In this document: positions 1 through 4,928 of the stretch, one piece after another | Numbering within the stretch: the stretch's first letter is position 1 | Layout of the letters: the number at the start of each line of letters is the position of its first letter | Assembly (NCBI GenBank): GCA_005883175.1 | Contig: VAYV01000222.1 | Location: forward strand, 1-5,095 | DNA: 5,095 bases | Reading direction: 5' to 3' | DNA from: Actinomycetota bacterium | GTDB lineage: Bacteria; Actinomycetota; AC-67 | Made by a program: the position numbers and the translations under genes | Notes under the pieces: generated by a model | Databases searched by the model: none | The model's input: the letters and a program-made list of their open reading frames with translations, nothing else | Told to the model about the DNA's origin: nothing

Positions 1-1176
1 TGGGCAGAAGCGCGCGTGATCATCGGCGACGACCACCAGCGGCTCGCCGCAGGGTTGGACCTCGCGACCGCCGTGATGAATTGGATCGACGAAGCGAGTG
101 GCGCGGCCGCTCAAGCGTATCTGTCTGAATACGAACGTCTCGCCAGCGATCGAGAGACGTCGCGCCGCGACTTCCTCGACGGCGTGCTCGGCGGAGAGCT
201 CACGACAGAAGAGATCCTCGCGCGCGGCGAGGCGTTGGGCCTCGAGGTCGCTGTGCCCTACGGAGTCGCGATCGCTGCGTTCGCGCAGCACGGCGCCGAC
301 GAAACCCTGTTGAGGAACGGCCAGCACCGGCTTCGTGCGATGGCAGCCGAGCTGCCGAACGCGGATCGTTCCCTCGTCGTAACGCGTGGCGACGAGGTCG
401 TTCTGATCTTCCCGGCCGAAGGGGAGGTCGACGGGATGGCGGCTCATCTCACGTCCTTCATCGAGCGGGCGGGTGGTGTCATCGGTGCGGAGCTCTCCGC
501 GGGCCTCGGGCGACCGCGCGAGTCGATCACGGAGCTCTCGGGCTCCTATCGCGAAGCGGCGATCGCACTCGCCGCGGCGCGCGCCGGCTCGTCGGCGCCG
601 CTCGCCGTTTACGGCGAGGTGCTGATCGAGGAGCTGATCCTTCGTGAGCGCGCCGTCGCCCGGCGCCTCGCGCGAACGATCCTCGAGCCGCTCGACCAAC
701 ACCCCGACTTGCTCGCGACGCTCATGTCGTACATGGCTCATGGCCCATCGCTGCCCGCCGTAGCGAAGCGCTTGTACTTGCATCCCAACACCGTCGCCTA
801 CCGGCTCGCGGTCAGCCCGACCCGGGGCCGGCCGAACGCTAGAGGCAAACCCGCGCGTACCCAGCGTGAATGGTCCGATAGAGCCATTCACGGCGACGTG
901 TTACGACTTCTAGAATGTAAGTTGCCGTTTCTGGCAATGATTGGACGATGTCTTTACAATCTGCGCATAAGCCCCCCTAGGGAAGCGACCCCCTGCCCGG
1001 TCAGGGGGTTTCGCTTATCCGGGGCCCGGCGCAGCGAGCGCGCGCGCGAAAGCCTCGTACGCCGGCGCGTCGAAGAGAACGAACCGCACCTCGTCGACGT
1101 TCGACGTCGCATCCCGGACCGCGCGAACGGCGACCACAGCCGCGGCGTCGAGCGGATATCCGTACACGCCCGTTGA
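1..1176 (+). CDS. PucR/CdaR-family transcriptional regulator, 5' partial, C-terminal HTH disrupted
   Basis: The frame is open from base 1, so the gene starts upstream of the window. Numbering from GTG at 16, residues 1-55 (with LSEYERLASDRETSRRDFL) look like the linker before the regulatory core. Residues 56-195 match a CdaR GGDEF-like domain by layout. Residues 230-264 are the first part of a PucR C-terminal HTH (HTH_30), with SLPAVAKRLYLHPNTVAYRL as recognition-helix signature. Members normally continue with 'RRIEELTGR' and about 20 more residues. Here similarity ends at base 807, and the frame reads unrelated, Arg-rich sequence to TGA at 1174-1176, crossing a terminator and the antisense of the macrodomain gene. 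The other two frames stop at 840-842 and 911-913. The last roughly 120 residues are probably not genuine. PucR proteins bind DNA and control catabolic or stress genes; the target here is unknown. It is probably a decaying gene or carries an assembly fault, and DNA binding is likely impaired. Confidence 0.7.
   Translation, partial: WAEARVIIGDDHQRLAAGLDLATAVMNWIDEASGAAAQAYLSEYERLASDRETSRRDFLDGVLGGELTTEEILARGEALGLEVAVPYGVAIAAFAQHGADETLLRNGQHRLRAMAAELPNADRSLVVTRGDEVVLIFPAEGEVDGMAAHLTSFIERAGGVIGAELSAGLGRPRESITELSGSYREAAIALAAARAGSSAPLAVYGEVLIEELILRERAVARRLARTILEPLDQHPDLLATLMSYMAHGPSLPAVAKRLYLHPNTVAYRLAVSPTRGRPNARGKPARTQREWSDRAIHGDVLRLLECKLPFLAMIGRCLYNLRISPPREATPCPVRGFRLSGARRSERARESLVRRRVEENEPHLVDVRRRIPDRANGDHSRGVERISVHAR
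865..892. repeat. 9-bp perfect inverted repeat with 10-base spacer
   Basis: The arms cgtgaatgg (865-873) and ccattcacg (884-892) are exact reverse complements around a 10-base centre. The site lies just after the point where the PucR-like protein loses family similarity. It could be a transcript hairpin or a dimeric-protein operator. No T-run follows, so it is not a classical intrinsic terminator. Confidence 0.6.
983..1016. terminator. Intrinsic terminator between convergent pucR-like and macrodomain genes
   Basis: The GC-rich stem ccccctg (989-995) / caggggg (1002-1008) has a 6-base loop. It is extended by aagcga (983-988) / tcgctt (1011-1016) across a two-T bulge. The right arm is followed on the plus strand by a short T-rich stretch. 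It overlaps the stop codon of the minus-strand macrodomain gene (1015-1017) and fits a shared terminator for two converging transcripts. It lies inside the open frame that continues from the PucR-like gene, which argues that this frame is not normally translated to base 1176. Confidence 0.7.
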
Positions 1177-1539
1177 GATCGCGGGGAACGCAACCGTACG
1201 CGCGCCGAGCTCGTCGGCAACGCGCAGCGACTCCGAGTGGCACGACGCGAGCAGGTGCGACCGATCTTCGTTCTTCGAATAGACGGGCCCGACCGTATGG
1301 ATCACCCAACGCGCGTCGAGTTTCCCCGCAGTCGTTGCGACGGCTCGCCCGGGAGGGAGCCCGCGCGGGAGCGTCGTCGCGCGCAACCGACGACACTCTT
1401 CGATGATCGCCGGTCCACCGCGCGCGTGGATCGCACCATCGACACCGCCGCCTCCCATCAACGACGAGTTCGCCGCGTTGACGATCGCGTCGACGCTTTG
1501 CCGCGTGATGTCTCCTTGCACCAAGCCGATCGCGGTCAT
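1015..1539 (-). CDS. Macrodomain ADP-ribose hydrolase (MacroD/YmdB type O-acetyl-ADP-ribose deacetylase)
   Basis: This 174-residue protein is essentially one complete macrodomain, the usual size for bacterial stand-alone MacroD/YmdB proteins. Visible motifs are GDIT (9-12), the ADP-ribose site NAAN (21-24) followed by GGGGVDGAIH (29-38), HTVGPVY (81-87) and the phosphate-binding loop ISTGVYGYP (121-129). N24 and D34 occupy the positions reported as important in the YmdB/MacroD group. The family removes the acetyl group from O-acetyl-ADP-ribose, and many members remove ADP-ribose from acidic protein residues; which activity applies here cannot be read from sequence. It is predicted to be cytosolic, with no signal peptide or membrane segment. 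ATG at 1539 is chosen because family similarity begins there (MTAIGLVQGDIT); the open frame continues upstream without similarity. No Shine-Dalgarno is present, but a TACGAT hexamer lies six bases upstream, so the mRNA may be leaderless. It is divergent from the SDR39U1-like gene. Confidence 0.92.
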   Translation of the reverse strand: MTAIGLVQGDITRQSVDAIVNAANSSLMGGGGVDGAIHARGGPAIIEECRRLRATTLPRGLPPGRAVATTAGKLDARWVIHTVGPVYSKNEDRSHLLASCHSESLRVADELGARTVAFPAISTGVYGYPLDAAAVVAVRAVRDATSNVDEVRFVLFDAPAYEAFARALAAPGPG

Positions 1540-1545
1540 GCAGGA

Positions 1546-1551
1546 ATCGTA
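1546..1551 (-). promoter_or_regulatory. Candidate -10 element of the macrodomain gene (leaderless start)
   Basis: Read on the minus strand this is TACGAT, which matches TANNNT and four of six bases of TATAAT. Six bases separate it from the ATG at 1539, so transcription would begin at or next to the start codon. No good -35 is visible (TTCTGT at 17-base spacing is weak). A plus-strand hexamer TAGCGT (1550-1555) overlaps it and could serve the divergent gene. Confidence 0.4.
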
Positions 1552-1600
1552 GCGTGATGAGCGGATGGACAGAACCGCGTGCCGCGGCGAGAGTAAGTGG

Positions 1601-2497
1601 ATGAAGATCGCGGTGACCGGCGCGAGCGGTCTGATCGGTACCGCGTTGGTGCCGGCGCTCGAAGCGCGAGGACACGGCATCGTCCGCGCGGTGCGCGCAA
1701 GCCAGGGGGGCCCGGACCGCGTTCGCTGGGATCCGGAGCGAGGAGCTCTCGATGCGGAAGCGCTTGCAGGTGTCGACGCCGCCGTGAACCTCGCGGGTGA
1801 GCCGATCGGCAAACGGCGGTGGACCGCGCGCCAGAAAGCCCGGATATTGAACAGCAGAGAGCGCGGAACGGTGACGCTTGCTCGAAATCTCGCCGCGCTC
1901 TCGCCGCGCCCGCGCGTGCTCATCAACGCGTCCGCGATGGGCTTCTACGGCGACCGCGGCGACGACGTCCTGACCGAGGCGGCACCGTCGGGCTCGGGAT
2001 TCCTCGCGTCGGTGTGCCGCCGCTGGGAAGCGGCGACGGCGCCGGCGAGTGACGCGGACATCCGCGTCGTACACCTGAGAACGGGTCTCGTGCTGCACCC
2101 CTCAGGGGGGCTGCTGAAGCGCGTGCTGTTGCCGTTCCGCGCCGGCCTCGGCGGACGGTTGGGCACGGGGCAGCAGTGGATGAGCTGGGTCACGCTCGCG
2201 GATCACATCGGTGCGATGTTGCATCTGTTGGAGGACGACGATGCGCACGGCGCGTTCAACGTCGCGACGGCGAACCCGGTTCGAAACGTTAACTTCACGC
2301 GCACGCTTGCGCACGTGCTGAGGCGTCCGGCGATCATCCCGATCCCGAAAGCGTTGATCGCCGTTCCGTTCGGCCGTGAGCTCGCAAACGATCTGCTCGC
2401 GAGCATCCGCATCGTTCCGGAACGGCTCGAACGCGCCGGGTATCGATTCGCCTCGCCTGAGCTGGAGCCGGCCCTGCGCGCGCTGCTCGAACGCTAA
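1601..2497 (+). CDS. SDR39U1/YfcH-type epimerase-family protein (TIGR01777), NAD(P)-binding
   Basis: The 298-residue length is typical of the family. The N-terminus MKIAVTGASGLIG carries the Rossmann TGxxGxxG loop (6-13). Family signatures follow: NLAGEPIGKRRW (63-74), VLINASAMGFYGDRG (106-120, with the atypical-SDR active-site region around Y116), LRTGLVLHPSGG (159-170), PFRAGLGGRLGTGQQWMSW (178-196) and a C-terminal segment of the DUF1731 kind rich in conserved prolines and leucines (RRPAIIPIPK, 241-250). These proteins bind a nicotinamide cofactor; bacterial members such as YfcH have no firmly assigned substrate, so I give no reaction. ATG at 1601 is preferred over 1565 because the Rossmann strand starts there and GAGAG (1589-1593) lies seven bases upstream. 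The gene is divergent from the macrodomain gene. Its TAA (2495-2497) overlaps the stop of the convergent histidine kinase, and no terminator lies between them. Confidence 0.93.
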   Translation: MKIAVTGASGLIGTALVPALEARGHGIVRAVRASQGGPDRVRWDPERGALDAEALAGVDAAVNLAGEPIGKRRWTARQKARILNSRERGTVTLARNLAALSPRPRVLINASAMGFYGDRGDDVLTEAAPSGSGFLASVCRRWEAATAPASDADIRVVHLRTGLVLHPSGGLLKRVLLPFRAGLGGRLGTGQQWMSWVTLADHIGAMLHLLEDDDAHGAFNVATANPVRNVNFTRTLAHVLRRPAIIPIPKALIAVPFGRELANDLLASIRIVPERLERAGYRFASPELEPALRALLER

Positions 2498-3288
2498 GGA
2501 GTTTCCGCGGGGCCGCTGGGAAGGAAGACGCGGAAGCGCGCGCCGCCTCCCTCGCGATCCTCCACCCACGCTCGCCCGCCGTGGCTTTCTGCGAAGCGCG
2601 CGACGAGCGAAAGCCCGATACCGACGCCCGGCGCGTGCGGCTTTATCCCCGCTTGCCGGAACGGCTCGAAGATCGCCGTGCGCAGATCGGCAGGGATGCC
2701 GGGCCCGGCGTCCTCAACCGTGAGCAGAACGCCGCCTCCTTCCTCGCACGCGCTGATCCAAACCGGCGAGCCCGGCGGCGTGTGCGTCAGCGCGTTGATC
2801 ACGAGGTTCTCGATGATGCGCTCGGTTTGCATGTGGTCGATCGCGATGGGCACGTCCTCAACGTCCAGCCTGATTCGCTCGCGATCGGGCGTGTCGAGCT
2901 CGTCCGTCACGTGCCGAACGAGATCTGCGATGTTCCCCAGCCGGCGCGCAGGCGCGAGCATGCCGTGGCGCAAGCGATCGAGATCGAGGAGATCGTTCAG
3001 CAGCCGGTCGAGCTTCGAGGCTTTGCTCGCGATGCGCCGCATGAATTCGCGGACCTCGTCCGGGCTGAGTCGCCCGTGGTCGTTCTCGATCGTGCGCGCG
3101 AGGCCGAGGATCGCGGTGATCGGCGTGCGCAGCTCGTGCGAGAGCGCCGAGAGGAAAGCGTTCTTCATCTCGTCGAGCGCGCGCAGCTCTTCGACGACCT
3201 CGTGCTCGCGCTCGTAGGCGCGCGCCAGCCTGCTCTCGCGCTCACGCCCCTGCTCCTCGGTGGGACCGTTTCGCCGTTCTTCCGCCAT
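2494..3288 (-). CDS. Soluble sensor histidine kinase (HisKA + HATPase_c), no sensor domain
   Basis: This 264-residue cytosolic kinase autophosphorylates on histidine and passes phosphate to a response regulator. Residues 14-45 (RERESRLARAYEREHEVVEE...) are strongly charged and probably a coiled coil. The H box is FLSALSHELRTP (45-56) with phosphoacceptor H51, followed by the HisKA dimerisation helices to about 105. The ATPase domain shows the N box ERIIENLVINALTHTPPG (156-173), G1 DAGPGIP (193-199), F box IFEPFRQ (206-212) and G2 GVGIGLSLV (221-229), so all catalytic motifs are present. No transmembrane segment, PAS, GAF or HAMP domain is seen, so input must come from a partner or the short N-terminus. 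ATG at 3288 is chosen because GAGG lies four bases upstream on this strand and the longer frame to 3405 adds only low-complexity residues and enters a terminator hairpin. No partner regulator is adjacent on the same strand; the nearest is the single-domain receiver at 4456. Confidence 0.92.
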   Translation of the reverse strand: MAEERRNGPTEEQGRERESRLARAYEREHEVVEELRALDEMKNAFLSALSHELRTPITAILGLARTIENDHGRLSPDEVREFMRRIASKASKLDRLLNDLLDLDRLRHGMLAPARRLGNIADLVRHVTDELDTPDRERIRLDVEDVPIAIDHMQTERIIENLVINALTHTPPGSPVWISACEEGGGVLLTVEDAGPGIPADLRTAIFEPFRQAGIKPHAPGVGIGLSLVARFAESHGGRAWVEDREGGGARFRVFLPSGPAETP

Positions 3289-3366
3289 CGAACCTCGCTC
3301 AGGTATGCGCCCAGGATGTCCTCGCCCAACCCTGCCACAAACCCCCAACCCGCCCATTTTGAAGCG

Positions 3367-3409
3367 TGACCCCCGTCCCGGCTTGGAGTAGTCCGGACGG
3401 GTCATTTTT
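3367..3409 (+). terminator. Intrinsic terminator upstream of the histidine kinase, opposite strand
   Basis: The right arm ggacgggtca (3395-3404) pairs with tgac...gtcc (3367-3378) through ten pairs with a two-C bulge. The loop is about 16 bases, and five T residues follow at 3405-3409. The T-run makes it a plus-strand terminator. No plus-strand gene ends nearby; the closest upstream is the SDR39U1-like gene, which ends at 2497, with the kinase antisense between them. It may stop antisense read-through across the kinase. On the minus strand it would sit in the kinase leader. Confidence 0.55.
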
Positions 3410-3609
3410 CAGTCCGGCACTTATCGGGGCCGGCCGGGTGTTCGACAACTAACGGTGAGGGATCGCGCTCAAAGTGTTGTGGCTCGAAGCATGAAGCCGG
3501 TGGGCGAGGGATGAAGAGCAAGGCAACTGCGCAGCCCCCTGAGAGAGAGAATTTACACAACGTTCTGGTGATGGAAGAGGCGAGCACCGAGGCTCGCCTC
3601 TTCCATTTT
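3410..3609 (+). ncRNA. Candidate noncoding transcription unit or structured leader of unknown class
   Basis: This stretch of about 200 bases lies between one plus-strand terminator and ends in another, and holds no convincing gene. Visible elements are the 8-base palindromes ggccggcc (3428-3435) and ctgcgcag (3527-3534), and a short hairpin ggct (3481-3484)/agcc (3495-3498). A gttgtg segment (3476-3481) can pair either with acaac (3445-3449) or with cacaac (3556-3561), a possible either/or fold ahead of the terminator. I do not recognise a riboswitch class. No clear promoter is visible at its start. It could be a small RNA, an attenuator for the downstream glycosyltransferase, or nonfunctional spacer that happens to contain hairpins. 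Confidence 0.3.
3571..3609 (+). terminator. Strong intrinsic terminator, 15-bp perfect stem
   Basis: The arms atggaagaggcgagc (3571-3585) and gctcgcctcttccat (3592-3606) are perfectly complementary around a 6-base loop, accgag. The arm's last T plus ttt (3607-3609) gives a run of four T. This is the most stable hairpin seen in the window. It ends whatever is transcribed from the 3410-3570 region and insulates the glycosyltransferase promoter downstream. Confidence 0.8.
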
Positions 3610-3681
3610 CCCTGCGTGTTGTCCTCGCGCCGCCGGGCGCGCGCGCATCCGGCCATGTTTCTGATGACGCAAGAACACCGA

Positions 3682-3687
3682 TAGACT
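3682..3687 (+). promoter_or_regulatory. Candidate -10 element of the glycosyltransferase locus (leaderless start)
   Basis: TAGACT fits the actinobacterial TANNNT pattern and ends seven bases before ATG at 3695, so transcription would start on or next to the A of the start codon. No Shine-Dalgarno precedes the ATG. The -35 region (TTCTGA, 3659-3664, 17-base spacing) is poor. The rest of 3610-3681 shows nothing else recognisable. Confidence 0.45.
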
Positions 3688-3694
3688 CTCCGGC

Positions 3695-4298
3695 ATGTCC
3701 GTTCATCGTTTGACCATCGCCGTGCCCGTCTACAACGAGCGCGAACGGGTCGGCCCTGCCCTGAAAGAGCTCCTCTCGACGAGCTTCCCGGTCGAGGTTG
3801 AGATCGTCATCGTCGACGACGGATCCAGCGACGGAACCGCCGAGGCGATCGCCAACGTCGCGGTCATGGACAACGTGCGGTTGATCCGGCACGAGCGCAA
3901 CCAGGGGAAGGGCGCAGCTCTTCGGACGGCGCTCGCGGCGGCGAGCCCTCGTCTACGGGACGCGCGCGTTCGGATCGCACACCTCGTTCAACTTCTGGTA
4001 CGTGATGGGGAACAAGTTCCTGAACCTCTGGGCGAACGTCCTGTTCAACTGCTACATCTCCGACCTGGAGACCTGTTTCAAGATGGCGAGGACCGCGGTC
4101 CTTCGCAGTCTGGATCTTCGCGCGAACGGCTTCGACATCGAAGCGGAAGTCACGGCGAAGCTCCTGCGCGCGGGGTACCGGCCGTTCGAGGTGCCGATCG
4201 GGTACAAGGCGCGCTCGCGGGAGCAAGGCAAGAAGATCAGCTGGCGGGACGGCTTCATCGCGCTCTGGACGATCGCCAAGGTCCGCTTCAGCGGCTAG
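3695..4298 (+). pseudogene. GT2-family glycosyltransferase (dolichol-phosphate-sugar synthase-like), internal deletion and frameshift
   Basis: The first reading frame (3695-3943, about 83 residues) has the GT2 nucleotide-sugar fold start: LTIAVPVYNERERVG (6-20), IVIVDDGSSDGT (37-48) and HERNQGKGAALRTALAAA (66-83). From about 3945 the family sequence continues in a different frame: LVYGTRAFGS, FNFWYVMGNKFLNLW, SDLETCFKM, FDIEAEVTAKLLRAGYRPFEVPIGYKARS and GKKISW, ending in TAG at 4296-4298. The segment normally between these parts ('TGDYVTILDADLEYDP...', about 30 residues, with the metal-binding DxD) is absent. The junction therefore looks like a deletion of about 95 bases that also shifts the frame. 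The first frame would read on to 4324 as nonsense. Intact relatives transfer a sugar from a nucleotide donor to a polyprenyl phosphate at the membrane; without DxD and in two frames this copy cannot do so. A sequencing or assembly error is the main alternative. Confidence 0.85.
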
Positions 4299-4315
4299 CC
4301 CTCCGGCCCGAAGCT

Positions 4316-4351
4316 GCAGCGTAGCGTCACGTCTGTGAGGTGACTCGCTGC
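4316..4351 (+). terminator. Weak hairpin after the glycosyltransferase, possible terminator
   Basis: The pairs gcagcg (4316-4321)/cgctgc (4346-4351) and tcac (4327-4330)/gtga (4340-4343) form a stem with an asymmetric internal loop. A second small hairpin, tctggg/cccaga (4354-4368), follows. Neither has a T-run. They sit 18 bases after the glycosyltransferase stop, where a terminator would be expected. Confidence 0.3.
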
Positions 4352-4417
4352 GATCTGGGCCCCCCAGACGGGGAAAGATGGAGCATCGGGCCCATCCGGC
4401 TGTAACGCCCAGGACTG

Positions 4418-4423
4418 GATAAT
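4418..4423 (+). promoter_or_regulatory. Candidate -10 element of the response regulator
   Basis: GATAAT matches five of six consensus bases and lies 32 bases before the ATG at 4456, leaving room for a short leader with a Shine-Dalgarno. No clear -35 is seen at 16-18 bases upstream, so the call rests on the -10 alone. Confidence 0.35.
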
Positions 4424-4438
4424 GACCCCATCCCCAGC

Positions 4439-4446
4439 CGGAGAGG
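4439..4446 (+). promoter_or_regulatory. Ribosome binding site of the response regulator
   Basis: The purine-rich run cggagagg includes GGAGAGG, nine bases before ATG 4456, six before TTG 4453 and three before TTG 4450. It supports ATG 4456 or TTG 4453 and disfavours TTG 4450. Confidence 0.55.
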
Positions 4447-4455
4447 ACCTTGTTG

Positions 4456-4818
4456 ATGATTACGGTTCTGCTTGCGGACGACCTGGAGGAGTATCGCGTC
4501 CTTCTCCGCAAGATGCTCGAGATGGATGGACGGTTCACCGTCGTCGGTGAAGCGCCGGACGGCGTCGCCGCCGTGCGCCTCGCCCGCGAGACCGATCCCG
4601 ACGTCGTGCTGCTCGACATCGCGATGCCCGAGATGGACGGCCTGGAAGCCATCCCTCACCTCCGCCGGCTGGCCCCGCGGTCCCGAGTGGTCATGCTCTC
4701 GGGATTCGGCGAAGAGGTGATGTCCGACACGAGCCTGCGCTTGGGCGCCGACGCTTACGTCGTCAAAGGGCACATGACGGATGATCTGGTCCGGACGCTC
4801 ACGTCGGTCCTTCCCTAG
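4456..4818 (+). CDS. Single-domain response regulator (CheY-like receiver, REC only)
   Basis: The 120 residues form one complete receiver domain and nothing else; TAG follows at 4816-4818. Key residues are the acidic pair D8/D9 in VLLADD, phosphoacceptor D54 in VVLLDIAMPEMDG (50-62), S82 in VVMLSGF (78-84), and K104 in AYVVKG (100-105). All five phosphorylation-site positions are intact, so it should accept phosphate from a histidine kinase. With no DNA-binding or enzymatic output domain it would act by protein contact or as a phosphorelay intermediate. The start could be TTG 4453 instead, adding one residue. Neighbours are the broken glycosyltransferase upstream and topA downstream, neither informative about its role. 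The soluble kinase at 2494-3288 on the other strand is the only partner candidate in view. Receivers cut from a NarL/FixJ-type regulator look similar, but the protein ends cleanly after the last receiver helix. Confidence 0.92.
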   Translation: MITVLLADDLEEYRVLLRKMLEMDGRFTVVGEAPDGVAAVRLARETDPDVVLLDIAMPEMDGLEAIPHLRRLAPRSRVVMLSGFGEEVMSDTSLRLGADAYVVKGHMTDDLVRTLTSVLP

Positions 4819-4891
4819 GCCGGAAACCTTCAACAGCGCCCTCTTCCTGCAGAAATAGCGCGCGAACCGCACGTCCGAGCCGACCGGCTGC

Positions 4892-4921
4892 TTGACATGG
4901 CCCCCCGAGGCTGCCCATCCT
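4892..4921 (+). promoter_or_regulatory. topA promoter (TTGACA / CATCCT), leaderless start
   Basis: A perfect TTGACA -35 (4892-4897) is followed after 18 bases by CATCCT (4916-4921), a -10 keeping the conserved A at position 2 and T at position 6. The -10 ends seven bases before the GTG start at 4929, so transcription would begin at the start codon. The intervening bases are pyrimidine-rich with no Shine-Dalgarno, consistent with a leaderless mRNA. Confidence 0.55.
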
Positions 4922-4928
4922 TCCGCCC

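Noticed and set aside
941..971. Possible plus-strand promoter (TTGGAC or TTTACA with a downstream CATAAG or TAGGGA)
   Set aside because: The spacings and -10 matches are poor and a terminator follows within a few bases, so it would make no useful transcript.
1001..2098. Long minus-strand open frame of 365 codons overlapping the macrodomain and SDR39U1-like genes
   Set aside because: Its product is Arg/Ala-rich with no family similarity, as expected of a shadow frame in GC-rich DNA, and two well-supported genes occupy the same bases.
2581..3369. Plus-strand open frame of 262 codons opposite the histidine kinase
   Set aside because: The kinase on the other strand has every catalytic motif; the plus-strand product is low-complexity and charged.
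3451..3500. Partial resemblance to M-box, SAM or ydaO riboswitch pieces (taacggtgagg, atgaagcc, ggcaact)
   Set aside because: Only short fragments match, in the wrong order or with the wrong spacing for each class, and downstream genes do not fit those ligands.
3490..3535. Cobalamin-riboswitch-like spacing: aagccggtg followed about 20 bases later by gcaactg
   Set aside because: The hallmark distal box (AGCCAGGAGACC-like) and the GGGAA context are absent, and no B12-related gene is nearby.
3548..3570. aatttacacaacgttctgg, reminiscent of the terminal inverted repeats of some IS256-family elements
   Set aside because: No second end, target duplication or transposase remnant is visible, so the resemblance is too short to call a mobile element.
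3402..3892. Minus-strand open frames over the intergenic region and glycosyltransferase start
   Set aside because: They show no domain similarity and cross two strong hairpins and the glycosyltransferase N-terminus.
4002..4298. Treating the second glycosyltransferase fragment as an independent gene starting at GTG 4002
   Set aside because: Family sequence in this frame extends upstream to about 3948 (LVYGTRAFGS), there is no ribosome binding site or promoter at 4002, and it is plainly the 3' half of the broken gene.
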